64,000 bases of DNA from contig JAJKFL010000330.1 of the NCBI GenBank assembly GCA_021186555.1, positions 31,911,944-31,975,943 on the forward strand, in the 5' to 3' direction. The notes under the pieces are model-generated. The model was given only the letters and a program-made list of their open reading frames with translations, ran no database searches and was not told the origin of the DNA. Both the position numbers and the translations under genes were made by a program. The stretch is from Reticulitermes speratus. Taxonomy: Eukaryota > Arthropoda > Insecta > Blattodea > Rhinotermitidae. Shown one piece after another: positions 21,906 to 34,061 of the stretch. Each line of letters begins with the position of its first letter. Position 1 is the first letter of the stretch.

Positions 21906-22488
21906 TGTATTCCGTGAAAGTCATTTCACTGAGGTATCCTGACTTCATACACATGAAACAATTTATGCACAAAATAAATACATTTTTAAAGAGGGTGCAA
22001 GTGACAGGAAAAAACCTATGTCCAGCGATATTTTGTCTTTACCACTGTGGAATCAGATCCCCTTTGTGAAGGATCAGTGAGCCATACACAACACCAATGA
22101 ATGAAGCGAATGTCACAACTGCATTCCGCAAACAAGCTTCTGGGCACGAGGCATGTCTAATGTATCTGTAACACAGGCCAAACAGGACCGACATTGGTCG
22201 GCGAAGCGGAATTTCACTGACACGGAACTGAAAACGATGCTATGCCACTCTGCATACGAACTGTTCTGCACCACACATATACTGGAAAGAATACATCTGT
22301 GTAATAAAGTTACAAAATTCGTGAAGAAATCACTGCAGTTTCTCTGTCATAATTGGAACGTTTATCGATAATATCTCGAGATATCTCAAAGTACTTTGCT
22401 CGTGGCTATTTTCATTGGGTTTCCAAGAAAACATGACACAGACCTCCTTCCCCAGGACTCGCAAATCTTGTAATTTACATTAGCCAAT

Positions 22489-22789
22489 TCATTCATTCTG
22501 TAGTCTGTCTTACGACAGGTCCACAGCCTCTTCCAAAGCGAGTTCTCCATATAGTGCGATCTAGTGCTTCCTCTTTCAATTTCCAGTATCTTCTCTTTTC
22601 CTTAAGGTCATCCAATAGCTGCTTACGTCTTCTTCCTCGTCTTCCTGTAACTTCTGTTCTATCTTTCCTTCAATCACGTGTTTCAGAAGGCAGTTTTTAC
22701 GCAAGATGTGGCCAATCCAGTTAGCCTTTCTTCTTTTTATTGTATGTAGGATATTCCTCTCCTCCTTGACTCTATGCAATACTTCTTCA
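22489..22789 (-). mobile_element. 5'-truncated LINE, copy 5, with 10-bp target duplication
   Basis: ATTAGCCAAT at 22479-22488 and 22790-22799 brackets a 301-bp insert. It encodes HRVKEERNILHTIKRRKANW and IGHILRKNCLLKHVIEGKIE, then shifts frame before EEDVSSYWMTLRKREDTGN. The tail is GAATGAATGAA on the minus strand. Confidence 0.92.
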
Positions 22790-22799
22790 ATTAGCCAAT

Positions 22800-23389
22800 A
22801 TCGGGAAAGAAATAAACCGAATATCGAGCTATAGGAACAAGAGGGTAGAACTGATTCTCTTCACACTGCGTATAAAGTAAGATGATAAAATAATATAAAG
22901 TGGATGTAATTAAGAAATTACACGCATAAGTCCCTTGTTATACTCTGGCCGATCAAGAACTTAGCAGAGCTGGTGGGCGGGCCTGCTTTGTAAGTGAAGT
23001 GTCAAGGGCATGGTGTTTGACCTGTTTCGTCGATCATTCCCATAAGTCCAACTGTGCTGTCAGCAGCAATTGACAAGCAGACAAGTGTCAAGTTCAAGTA
23101 AAAAGATCGACTTTTATTTCACATAAATTATGCCACCGATACGTTCAAAATTGAGGTCTTCCGACGAAAAGCGGACAAAGAGCCAAGATAGCATACATAT
23201 GTACTTTATGGGAAAATATGATAAGCAGAAAACATAGCAGACATACCTGTCCTACCGAGAGCTAGAGGAAGTAATCACCTTGCTTAGCTTCGCGTCATAA
23301 ATTCGCACATACGCACATGACAAAGACAAAGCCTGAGACAAAGTTACTCCCTAGACCGCAAGGATTCGTAATTGACGATTATCCTATCC
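22800..23389. other. No gene seen; weak duplicate of 23618-23700
   Basis: A stretch near 22806-22880 (GAAAGAAATAAACCGAATAT, ACAAGAGGGTAGAACTGATT) resembles one at 23620-23700, so both are probably pieces of a dispersed repeat. Confidence 0.4.
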
Positions 23390-23593
23390 AGAGCCGGCCT
23401 TAGCAAACGCGGGGCCCGATTGCGATCCTTGTGGCGGGCCCCTAAAAGTTATTGTGTAGAGCAAAAACAGGACTAACGTTTTGGCATATTACCGTAAGTT
23501 AGGGTGATTTTAAAAATTACTAATGCGCGAATCCCCCATGAGCGTGGGGCCCGATTGCGTCAAATCGGTCCAATAGACCTAAGGCCGACCCTG
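23390..23593. mobile_element. 204-bp hAT-type MITE with 8-bp target duplication
   Basis: Ends CAGAGCCGGCCTTAG and, complemented, CAGGGTCGGCCTTAGG. Flanks ATCCTATC (23382-23389) and GTCCTATC (23594-23601) agree at 7 of 8 positions. It carries two GGGGCCCGATTGCG blocks in direct orientation. No coding content. Confidence 0.85.
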
Positions 23594-24232
23594 GTCCTAT
23601 CACTGATCACCGTAAGTCTGGAAAGAAATAAATATAATCGCAAACTTATAAACAAGAGGGTAGATCTAATTGTTTTCACAGCTGAGTATAAAGTAAGTCT
23701 TAAATCAGACTGCCTCGGAAGGAAATAGAAGTTAACTGAACACTACTTCAGTACAGCCTCCTCGCAAAAGGAGTGCAAATTATAGAAATCTCGCATTTGT
23801 TTGAGCTTGTCAGTCCTGAGAAAGAATTGCCCTACCTAAAGTTACTTCTCGGCAAGTATGCGAGGACAACGTTAAACGTCCACAACCGGTAAACAATCAC
23901 ATTTCTGGCTGTTAAAACTGCCCCATTAGATCAGAACTTCTCCTCAAATGTTTATGTGGGAGCACATAGGATAGGGATTTGTAATTTTAACGAATAAGCA
24001 CAAATCCTTCAGTACGTTGGAATTTATAATCAAGTTTGAAAAAAACACTTCAGGGCTTACTAGTATACTAGTACAGAATGGGCTTCAAATTTTAGCTACT
24101 TTATTGGTACAACCAAAAGTCGGACTGTGTACGTTCCGAAAGGTCGTAATCCTCGGAAATTCCAGTTGTAAGAAACGGGAATCCTAAATAAATAAACTTC
24201 AACTAAATACACTATATTGGGGGGGGGGGGGC

Positions 24233-24313
24233 ATGGACTGGATTGATATGGCTCAGGATAGGGACAGGTGGCGGGCTCTTGTAAATGCGGTAATGAACCT
24301 TCGGGTTCCATAA
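24233..24313 (+). mobile_element. LINE extreme C-terminus fragment
   Basis: An open 26-codon end, [20 protein letters not shown] then NLRVP and a stop. This is the characteristic end of a large insect LINE family (usual form [20 protein letters not shown], from memory). It follows a run of G at 24219-24231, where homology stops. Confidence 0.75.
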
Positions 24314-24319
24314 AACGCG

Positions 24320-26578
24320 GGGAATTTCTTCACCAGCTGACGACCTGTTAGCTTCTCAAGAAGGACTCTGCTCAATGGAGTTAGTTATATTAAATTCTTA
24401 CAAATCTGATTAATAAATCACGGAGGCAAAGTTCTGACCACAGTTCATGTTATCAATAAAACCAGGACGTCAAATGACATACGTATATGTAGAAATTAGG
24501 ATGCTGAATTTCAGTCTACCATCGAATAGTCTAAATGTAATCCTTACGAGTTCCTGATTTAAACTTCACGCAGAACGCCTAGAAATGTTAACCCAAGGTT
24601 TACACAGTTTATGACTTCTACAGAGCACCTCCATGAATGACACGAGACAAAGTGACACCGAGCTCGTTTAACATTATCAAAATAAAAGTTAAATGAAATC
24701 TGTTTCAACTTACGTTGCTGTGGAGGATCGTTTGTGAGAATATTTCTTCACCGAAGAACATCTAGATGATTTCACGTCACAACTCTGCACTCACACAACT
24801 TTCTCCGCCGAAATTTCGTACATTAACGTAATCCAACAAGATGTAGTGTCCAACAGCCACGAAGACGGAACACGCCTGACATGGCTTACCCTGTTGCTCA
24901 TAAACATAATGCCAGCGAACAATCCCTCCTAAAATTGCCCTTATTCGTAGGATTCAACCAGGGAGCAACTTGCCGCATGGAATCATGGATAAACTTGCCA
25001 GTCAGCAGACTGCGCCACTGTCGTGTAACAGCTGACTACCACCCTGGGCGCAAAGGGAAAACATGGTTAATAACTTCATAAACTTTCGTTGAATGAAAGG
25101 GTAACAGTGAAACATAAACTTGAAAAAAAAATATGTTAAAGGAAGTGGTCGTGGCCTAATTAAAGGTAATGGACGGAGGAAAACCACGATAAATCACTTA
25201 CATTCACCAACATAATGCACGGAATGCATATGAGAACCACGGTCGACATTAGAACTATGCATCGCCCAAAATACAAGTCAGAAGCGTCATGACTGGTATA
25301 CTTGCTGGGTGCAAGGAGGCTACTAACCCATAAATTCACGTAGAGTTATCGTCAGAGAACACGATTCTCAAAATAGTCTCACATGCCTGAATTCCAAACC
25401 TTTCGTAGCACCCGCGAACTGATCTGAGCTCCATAGTGTATCTAGTCAGCTTGAACGTATTTCCCGAGACAATAAAAGTTTAACTTTCATAACAGGTTTC
25501 ACGAAAATCGGTCTCAGCATGGTGATAACATGCCTACGTCGTTCCTTTTGGGAAGGGGAGTAGGCAGAATGTTACAAGCAATGCATATCGGACCACATTT
25601 ATAATTTAATAACAAAATGTCTCCGGGTGGAATATAATCCAAACTTATAACACACCAATATACTTATATAATGGAAACCTCATGCTTGTGTTGACAAACG
25701 GTCCCCCCCCCCCCAAAAAAAACTCCAATTCAAAATTAGCAGCAATTCTAATTATTTCAATTATTTTGGAGCATTTGACTTTCATCTGTAATTTCCATAG
25801 AAAGCTACTTGCTAGGATATTTTTATTTAATTTAAGATTTCAATGCATTCCTATCACACATACACACCTGGTTTTACAATGCCTTCTTTGTATAACGTAC
25901 ATGACAAGATGGTGATCTTCATTTTTTTGTGGCTGATGAAAATCTCTTATCATATATTCTTTATTTCTGAGGTCATGTGTTGTTTTAGGAAAATGTTTCC
26001 ATCTATGCTTTTCCTTCATCTTTACCTCCTTGTCACTTTGGATCACTTCAATTGTTTCTCTTTGTTAATGTTAAGATGCCAAATGACTGGCTCAGTCTGA
26101 GACGGATCACTCTCTACCCCAAAATGTGTTCTGACATCAATTTGGGCCCTCTGTACTTGGCTAAAACATATTTATCCTTGTTAACTGCAAGACTTTAAAT
26201 GTTATTAAACAGTAATAACAAGTACAGATTTTAAATTATGTTCATGGAAACAGAGGAAAATTTACTTATATAAATGTGACAAAGGAATTCTAATGATTCT
26301 GAACAAAAATTAGATTTATATTTCTTGATATGTACAGAAGATAAATCCCCTTAGTGCTGAGCCCAAACTGACACTACAGGGACTGAAGTGTGTTTCGCAG
26401 CATTTAATTTTTTTAACACAGCCTACACAACTTAGTCTGGGGATCGCTCGGGTCTTTTCATAACCAGAAAGGATCCACAGCAATAGAGTGTGGAAAACAC
26501 TGAATATACCATGATTAGCAACACTTACAGTAAGGTGAGAGCACTTATTTATTCAAAATACAATATATATGTATGTAT

Positions 26579-26600
<22 letters not shown>
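24320..26600. other. No gene seen
   Basis: Mostly unique-looking sequence. A C run at 25704 and short frames only. Minus strand 24950-24705 ends in a good splice-donor context (CAGCAACGTAAGTTG) and may be a non-coding first exon; see findings. Confidence 0.35.
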
Positions 26601-26609
<9 letters not shown>

Positions 26610-26612
<3 letters not shown>

Positions 26613-27092
26613 TGGAACCTCGAACTTCGAACACAATCCGTTCCAGGAGACAGTTCGACTTTCAAGTTGTTCGACTTTCGAGTTAAATTTCCCATAAGAA
26701 ATAATGTAAATTGAATTAATCCGTTCCAGACCCCCAAAATGTACCCAATATAAAACATTTTAAGTGCCTATTTCAAAATATCATATTGGTAAATAATGAT
26801 AAAACAAGTATATTTAATTTCAATAATTGAAAATTATTATTTATAATAGTACATACATAAACATATTGTATAATAATCAATCAATAATAATAGTAGGAGG
26901 GATATTACTGTTCACTGGAAGGTGAATTACCCTTCTTTCATCTGGACCAAGCAGAGAGAGAAGGCGACCACGTGATTCTTTGTTCGACTTTCGAGTTTTT
27001 GTTCGAGTTTCAAAACCGGATTTTCCTCGAATTTTTTGTTCGAGTTTCAAGTTGTTCGAACATCAAACCGTTCAAAGTTCGAGGGTCCACTG
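26610..27092. mobile_element. 483-bp MITE, TA target duplication, copy B
   Basis: Same family and same length as 13424-13906 but inverted. Ends CAGTGGAACCTCGAACTTCG and GTTCGAGGGTCCACTG. It sits in a long TA run, so the exact duplication cannot be told from the host repeat. Confidence 0.92.
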
Positions 27093-27099
27093 TATATAT

Positions 27100-27776
27100 A
27101 TATAAATTAAATGTAGATGATCAGCTTTACATTCTGTCATTTGAACCTCAATGACAAATTCCTCTCATACCTACCCAAGAAGAGGCTGGGTAGATTCCAG
27201 AACTGCTCTGGACAAAGTGGGAAATGTATGTATATAGGTGACATTTATTTTGCATTGGTACAATAAATTTCAAATGCATACAAAACAGTGGGTAAGATTA
27301 TTGTTTTATGTATATTTTAATCTTTACGTTTTCAGACAGCTAATGGGAAGACGAGAGTTTGAACTCAATGATCGCAAATTTGATATCTGAGTGTCATTCC
27401 CAAATATTTAAACTCTACCACCTTTTCAAAGTTGTATTAAGTTACCTTGACGCTGTGATTTTGTCCTGCAATCTGGTGATGAGACACAAACATAATACTA
27501 AGTTTTCTCTGCATGTATTTCTACATCAACCTCCTTAATAGAACTTCTTTATAGTATTTATGTTTTCAACGAATAATTTAACAACATCAGTGAAGACCAA
27601 AAACTGAATACATCCCATTTAATTTCAGTCTAATGGCATATTCTGAAGCAAAGTCATAATATTTACACTATCATTATACATGGTTTCACTTATTTATATA
27701 CTGATGGACGCCAATATGAACGAAATTAATTAAGATGTCTAGCCTTATAATAATCATTAAAAAATTGCAATAACAT
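27100..27776. other. No gene seen
   Basis: AT-rich sequence between the MITE and the mariner-like transposon; no recognisable frame. Confidence 0.4.
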
Positions 27777-28526
27777 TTGTACAGGATGGTCCACGGACAG
27801 TATTCACTCTGAAACAAGTGACTGAAATTTTTATTGATGCAGTGGAACGTAATATATGCACACTGGTATTACAGAGATCCATCCCTTGCAATACACTGCC
27901 TTATCATACTGCGAAGTCTGTCACCCTATGCAGAAAGTTTGTGGGAATGGCTTCGAACTTGTGGTAAATGTACACTTTTACGTCTTCAAAGGTGTAAAGA
28001 CTATGTGGAAACATCTTGTCTATCAAATACTCCACAACCAAAAGCATGGAGACAAGAAGTTAGGAGACTTCAAGTGGCCCTGAAACTTCACTGAACTGAG
28101 GGATGATGTGATTAGGGAATAACGTGTGCCCTGCGTCCATACTATGCCAGGAGGTGTCAGCAATTACACCATCTTGCTGAAACACACGATGACTTCCAGG
28201 CATTGGTGATGCATTACAGGGCACCAAACTATGTCATCATTTCCACCTAACGTTCTGTGATTATCATTATGCATGGCTGTCTGCCAGATTTGTTCAGGAC
28301 CAGTACCAGAAATTTGTCTGTCTTCTCCACCATTAAATGTGTGTGTGGGGGGAGCAGAACATGTGGGTGGTAACAGAGGAGTTTGCTGCAGCATGATCAC
28401 AAAGTCCCAACAAAACCATAATTGGACTTGCTTCTCATGCAGACTGAGCTGACGTATAATTTGCTCTTTCTGGGGATGAAAAAGTGACATCTGTGTGCAG
28501 ATCTCTGGTAAGGTTTCCTCATGACA

Positions 28527-28907
28527 TGTGCAGTGTTAATTGAATTCTAAAAGGTTTTGACGATGGTATATACCATTGTGAACCACTTGCTTCCTGGACT
28601 TTGTCCATTGTCTTTAATGTGAATAAAATACAAAAATATAAAATTTAAAATATAAAAATATATAAAAATCTAAAATTCACTACTAAGCTAGCTGTTTAAA
28701 GCTAGTCTCAATCACTGGACCTGTGATTGAGACTAGCTTAATCAACAGGACCCACCTGAGTAGGCCTGAAGACAGAAGAAGAGCCATCTTCCGAAACGTA
28801 GTGGATTTTAGATTTTTATATATTTTTACATTTTACATTTTATATTATTCACATTAAAGATGATGGACAAAGTCCAGGAAGCAAGTGGTTCACAATGTGC
28901 AGTGTTA
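28527..28907. mobile_element. 357-bp palindromic element with 12-bp target duplication, inside the transposase
   Basis: TGTGCAGTGTTA at 28527-28538 and 28896-28907 brackets the insert. The arms (GTGAACCACTTGCTTCCTGG from 28580, and its complement ending near 28893) match those of the 3124-3856 element. The left side alone carries the extra TTGAATTCTAAAAGG segment. The core has an internal GATTGAGACTAGCTTAATCA region and a hammerhead-like motif at 28766-28804. Confidence 0.88.
28766..28804 (+). ncRNA. Degenerate hammerhead-like motif
   Basis: CTGAAGA (28766-28772), stem II GAAGA/TCTTC, GAAAC (28793-28797), GTA (28798-28800), then GTGG. Stem I is poor (two pairs next to the core), so this is weaker than the motifs at 10829 and 31015. 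Confidence 0.35.
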
Positions 28908-29450
28908 GGTCATCACATCTTACAAAATGATGTGGACTTCACTCAAGCACAGCAATCACATGCTCCTTGTTCCCCCATGTTCAGTTCTTCATGCACCTGG
29001 CCTCTCCTTTTCCCATACACAGACAGTTTCAGATCTGTTTCTCCTGACCACAAACTGTATTCAGCTGGCAACTGTCCTCTACTGCACTTACAAAATTTCT
29101 GCCAAAATGCGTGGTACACAACCGTGACCAAGTTGCTTCTTACGAAGTGCTTGGTAACAAACAAACATTGCCAAACTGACCAATGTTCCATCTTACACTG
29201 CATTCAAGGCTATCGTGCACAAGCACACTGCAACCCTCACTCATTTCTCCCACTGCTGTCACCTACCCAGTGTTGCCAATTTAAAACCATCAGCTTCCCG
29301 TGGACCATGCAGGACACACTTTATGCACAAATGTCAGTGAGGAAGTATGGTGGTTCTACCAAAATATGCAGTATATTTATAAATAATACAATATGTCAAT
29401 AAGATATGAGCACCATCTCTATACATCAAGAAACATCTTCCACCTTACAT

Positions 29451-30100
29451 TCACACAGCTAGTTGTACAGTCTTTCTATGGACCTGTTTGGCTGACACAG
29501 TCTTCCTTTCCGTTTTTAATATTATTCCTGGAAGGATAAATCCAATCAGGCTTATTGCTGAGTTTCAGATACAAAGGGGAACTATACTGTATGTAGGATT
29601 GAAGCACACATTACTTAGGTTTTGTGGATGGGTGGTGATACTAAACACACTAGTCTAATGAGATTCAGAAACTGCAAGGTTACATAAATTGTTACAAGTC
29701 AAATTCTCACATCCTCCTATGTCAGCATTTCAACCTAGTATAGCTAAGAAAAGACAGTCAGTTCACAGAAAAGACTGACATGCAGGCTGGAGGGGGAAGG
29801 CAGAGATGATTGAAGCAGGTAAGGAAGGTGAACAACAGTCAGTTGAATTTCGAGTTGGAGTCGCCTGACTCGAAAGGAGGAAAACCAAAGACATGGAAGG
29901 TCGAGGTCTCAGCAGCATCAGCAGGAACATGGAATGAACAGATATTATAGCTGGACGAAGAATTGTCAGCTACCCGTATACAGCCAGCACCAGATTAAGT
30001 AAATGGAGTGTTCTTTTAAGTGTATAATTTAATTACACTGTTCACTGATACAATAATATAGCATTGGTGCAGGATGAGATAAATGAGTATGCAGCTTGTT
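29451..30100. other. No gene seen
   Basis: Flank of the transposon; no recognisable frame or repeat. Confidence 0.35.
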
Positions 30101-30104
30101 GACA

Positions 30105-30256
30105 TGATACTGACAGAGAAAAACCTAAGTACACAGAGGAAACCTGCCACAGTGCCACTTTATCCACCACAAATCCCATGTGGACTGGCCTGGGATTGAA
30201 CCTGGCCCTTTGTGGTGACAGGCCAGTGACTAATTGCCTGAGTCATGGCCTAGTCT
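30105..30256 (-). mobile_element. Possible tRNA-type SINE
   Basis: The minus strand reads TAGGCCATGACTCAGGCAAT then AGTCACTGG (box A-like) and CAGGTTCAATCCCAGGCC (box B), followed by CACATGGGATTTGTGGTGGA. The body differs from the other SINEs in the window. Confidence 0.5.
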
Positions 30257-30787
30257 CCAAGAACACAGAATGGATAAGGCTGAGAGAAGCATGAGATATG
30301 GATAAGATCTTCAAACACATTTTATTCTCTCTCTCCTGTATTTTGTTGAGGCATTAGAATTTGTATCATTCACTGTGGAAAGACTATTGTTGACTATGTG
30401 CTTCAGTAGTGAGGTTCTTCCACACAGTCTGAGTGGTTACTTGTTTCTGCAGAATGTCCCACCTACTTCGAACCATGGGGAAATACGCCATTTTATAAGG
30501 AACGTTCCATACGTTCATCAATGTGTCACTTGTCTGCCATGCAGGTTGCAGTGACCCAGCAGGGTAGGTGGTCCAGGCAAGCACTTCAGATGGCCCCACA
30601 AAGAGAAGTCAAGGCGCACAAGTCTGATAATCTTGGTGGCCATTCCTATAATCCTTTTCTTCCCATCCAGCAACCTGGGAAATACTAATCCAACCATTCA
30701 CACATAACCCTATGGTTCCAAGTAAATAGGACATGCTGTATATGGGTGAGTTGCATGACACTAAGAAGGAACTTCAGATTGATAAAC

Positions 30788-31132
30788 CTCCTCTAAGTAA
30801 ATTTTATATTATTTTCACCGTGCATTCTTTACAATTCACAAATTACACACCAATGAAATGCACTATATTTTCACTTTATATTCTTTATTCTTCAACCCTT
30901 ACATACGTTTCAGCCTTTACAAAGCCATCTTCAAGGGGCTCGTAAACTACATTCACTTCACATCCAATGTGACAGCAGACAAAAACATTGTATGTGAAAT
31001 GAATGTAGTTTACGAGCCTCCTGAAGATGGCCTTGTAAAGGCCGAAACATATGTAGGGGTTGAAGAATAAAGAATATAAAGTGGAAATATAGTGCATATC
31101 GTTGGTGTGTAATTTGTGAACTCCTCTAAGTA
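30788..31132. mobile_element. 321-bp palindromic element with 12-bp target duplication
   Basis: CTCCTCTAAGTA at 30788-30799 and 31121-31132 brackets a near-perfect foldback: CAAATTACACACCAATG (from about 30838) and ATTCTTTATTCTTCAACCCT (30880) mirror CTTCAACCCCTACATATGTT-type sequence on the other arm, with a loop of about 25 bp near 30975. Each arm carries one hammerhead-like motif, on opposite strands; the right-arm one is intact. No protein is encoded. Confidence 0.9.
31015..31061 (+). ncRNA. Hammerhead-ribozyme-like motif (best in window)
   Basis: Stem I strand AGCCTC (31015-31020), core CTGAAGA (31021-31027), an extra T, stem II GGCCTT/AAGGCC with a GTA loop, core GAAAC (31044-31048) entering self-complementary ACATATGT, then cleavage after GTA (31053-31055) and GGGGTT (31056-31061), which pairs with AGCCTC (two wobbles). 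Invariant hammerhead positions are all present. The inserted T before stem II is unusual and occurs also at 10829. The opposite arm has the same layout on the minus strand with T in place of the first core C. Confidence 0.6.
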
Positions 31133-31139
31133 GTTCTGA

Positions 31140-34050
31140 GGTTATCTGAGATAATACGACCTAATGAGGAATACAATCAACAAATTTCGATCACATGAAG
31201 TCCCAAATTTCTCACTCGTTTTAAATAAGTTAGTTCCTACTATTAATAAATACACTAAAAATGATAATGTAATGAATGAAGATGTGTTGAAAGGCTCAAT
31301 AATTTCACGTTATAAGAGAACTGGAATGAAAAATTATAAGGCTTTGGCAAATCACTTTGTGATTAACAGCAAGGACTGGTATCAATATTTCTTCTATATT
31401 CCATTCCCATAATGATAAGACCGACTGGATATTATACATCATATCTGTGGCAGCAATACGCACCTGGGCAGCTCTGAGAATCTAGCTGGCTCCAAACCAA
31501 TCTGAGCTCATCGCACCAAAGAAGGCTGCTGCCCCCGACCTCATTAGTTCACTAGTAGTCTGGTCAGTTTTAGGCTTTGGGCTTAATTTCTTGTGCTGCA
31601 AGTGTAAATGAAACGTGTTAATATCAAGAACACAATACTCATGCATGAAAATAACTATTTTAACATGAAAAATATGTGATTTTATCCTTTATTAATCTGT
31701 TTTAAATCCACAGCAGTAGTTTCCTCAGCCATGTCACTTCAACACACATATTCACATCGTATTTATTTGAGATCCATTTTAATAGTATCCTTGTATCTTC
31801 ACCTAAGTTTCCCATGCTATTTCCTTCAGGTTTACCTGACTAAAAGTTTGTATGCATTTCTCTCATCTCCTGTATTTGAACTACATGCTTCACCCCAACT
31901 CACTCATTAAACCTTTGGCACCAGAAGTCAACTACAGCTGACACACAGTGTTTGGCTAAAATGTCCGAAGTCATATTAAGACATGGCAAAGAACACGCAA
32001 AGTAATGCCAGTCATTTAAATTCCCAGCTTTTGCAGAGTGCACCCTGTATTTAATTCCAGCTCCAAAGGGTTAATGTCAAACAGTACAAATCATGTAGCT
32101 CACTAAAATCCTCCTGTTACTTTCTCTCTCTTGTTTATGTCCACATATTCTCATATGCACCATAAATCTTCTTCGTCTAGTGCATTAGAATGAGTTCTGT
32201 ATCTACATGGAAGAAATAAAACTGTAAATTTGTACACATTTTAATTTTAAATTTTCAACAGACGATTGATTCTCTGACTCCATGGTACACGGTCGCTCTT
32301 GAGAAACTAATAGTCCCTCAGCCTGTCAAAAAATTCCCCACACTTATAGAACCCAAACATTCATTACCATGTTCACAAAAACCTGCCACTGGTCCCTATC
32401 TAGAGCCAGATGAATGAATCTGCATAATTCCTTCCAATTTTTTAAAGTCCCATTTGAATGCTTTATGCAGGAGATGGAGAGAGAAAATATTCTGACCTGA
32501 ATTCAAACTGCTCCCAACTTCTCTGACTTCTTTGCAACATAATTTTGATTTCTTACCGTGGTTCACAGATTTGTGAAGCGTGTCTCATTTTTAACGAATT
32601 TTTACCTATCTTACTACTACGGTTTTATTCTGCATTCTGGTGATGTCAACGCTTAAGTTCACGTGCACTTACATCTGCACTAAATGTTAATTAAATACCA
32701 TAAAAGCCAAATGAAAAACACACCCCCAAAATACATGCACTCATGAACACAGACACAAAAAAAAACATTAGCTCATGCAGTTACGTCTCTTAGCTGGGGA
32801 AACCTTAGAAGTAATTTACAATCTCACTGTATTAATATTTATAATGGTAACTTGCTTTAAACATGTTACTCTTTGGACTGCATCTTCAATATGCATAAGT
32901 ATTCATTACACCATATTATTTTAGAAGAAACCACACTTTGGCATCTTACAGACTGTTAATAAAATTCCATAAGTGGTACATCAAAATTCATCACAAACTA
33001 TGTTGTAACTACAAACCTTACAATAAGAAGTCATTAGTGAATAGAACCAACCTCACTCACAACTCAATCAACACATATTGTCAGGACAGGTTTTCAGGTT
33101 TCCACATCGGTTGTCATTCAGATTATCTTTTTTGGGGTTTTATACTATGCAGCAAAGGATTGTTCTAACATTTTGGACAAACGTACTGCTCCATTTTCAG
33201 GGTGAAAATCTGGTTCAGGTGGATGCTGAAGTAATTGGGAGGAAGGAAAGGAATGCATCAATTATATTTGAGAGCTGGAGGGAATTTTGGCCAATCAGAG
33301 CTATGGATGGGGGAAGAGGGGATCCAGTCTATGAATGTGCGTATTAGAAGATGATATTCAACTGTGTGTGCATATTATTAAAAAAGGTATTGTATGTCAC
33401 CACACAAACACCAAAAATTTAGATATTTCTTGATTTTGATAACTAAAAAGTTATGTAACATCATTATAGGTGATTTTGGATTAACACATTAGCAATGAAA
33501 TACAGGTTTCTATGATACGCAAATAATTCTTAATAAGCTATAAGCTTCACTGTATGTTTTCAGTGTATCAGCTGTATAAGACCTACAGGGTCAAATGCAA
33601 TACATGAATGGTCATGAATGATGAATTATGACACATGGTAGCGACATAGTGCAAGATCAGGCGTCTCAAAGGAACTGTGTATATACTGTGAGTCTCAAAA
33701 TTTCAATTGACTTCCACTTTGCTATATTAAATCTGACTCAGCTTCCTTCCAGGTTACAGTTGCAGTTCACATGTAAATCAGTTATGATTTTGAACAAAAC
33801 AGTTGTATCTGGTTGGTGATAGTAAACCAGCTTTCAATTCAAGGAATCACAGGAATCCATAAATAACCATCTCCAGGTATTAGAAGATTTCAGGTTTTCA
33901 TAGCAGTGAATATCAAAATTAGTCCTCTTACATGTGCACTGTGGACACTGGCAGATAAGTACCAATGTCTTGTAAGAATCTGCTGCTCATTGTTCAGTTG
34001 GAGACAGCACTCTTCTCTGAAACATTGGTGTCTACTGACCACATGGCATC
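31140..34050. other. No gene seen; LINE fragments at about 31750-31910 and 32325-32500
   Basis: Minus-strand 31910-31750 reads GDERNAYKLLV and GNSMGNLGEDTR, a decayed copy of the LINE end also seen at 13920 and 41160; 32325-32500 resembles 41165-41240. Otherwise unique. The final exon of COG1 could lie in this stretch, but I could not identify it. Confidence 0.4.
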
Positions 34051-34061
34051 ACATGCTAGAG

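Larger units (their letters stand above)
27777..29450 (-). pseudogene. Broken mariner-like transposase gene, split by an insertion
   Basis: The minus strand keeps the two ends of a Tc1/mariner-type transposase with an amino-terminal helix-turn-helix. The N-terminal part, near 29203-29000, reads MEHWSVWQCLFVTKHFVRSN (usual form MEHWTVEQRVFVVKTF, from memory). The C-terminal part, 28190-27830, reads VFQQDGVIADTSW (a catalytic FQQDGA-type Asp motif), then LFPNHIIPQFSEVSGP and YTFEDVKVYIYHKFEAIPTN. Stops and shifts occur in both parts, for example the stop after GPLEVS near 28075. A 357-bp palindromic element (28539-28895) interrupts it. The 180-codon plus-strand frame at 28860 is antisense to this gene and is not a gene. 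Confidence 0.8.

Noticed and set aside
28860-29402. 180-codon plus-strand frame
   Set aside because: It is antisense to the N-terminal part of the mariner-like transposase and has no domain.
33181-33350. Candidate last exon of COG1 on the minus strand
   Set aside because: An open stretch after a weak acceptor gives about 37 codons with no likeness to the known COG1 end; the polypyrimidine tract is poor.
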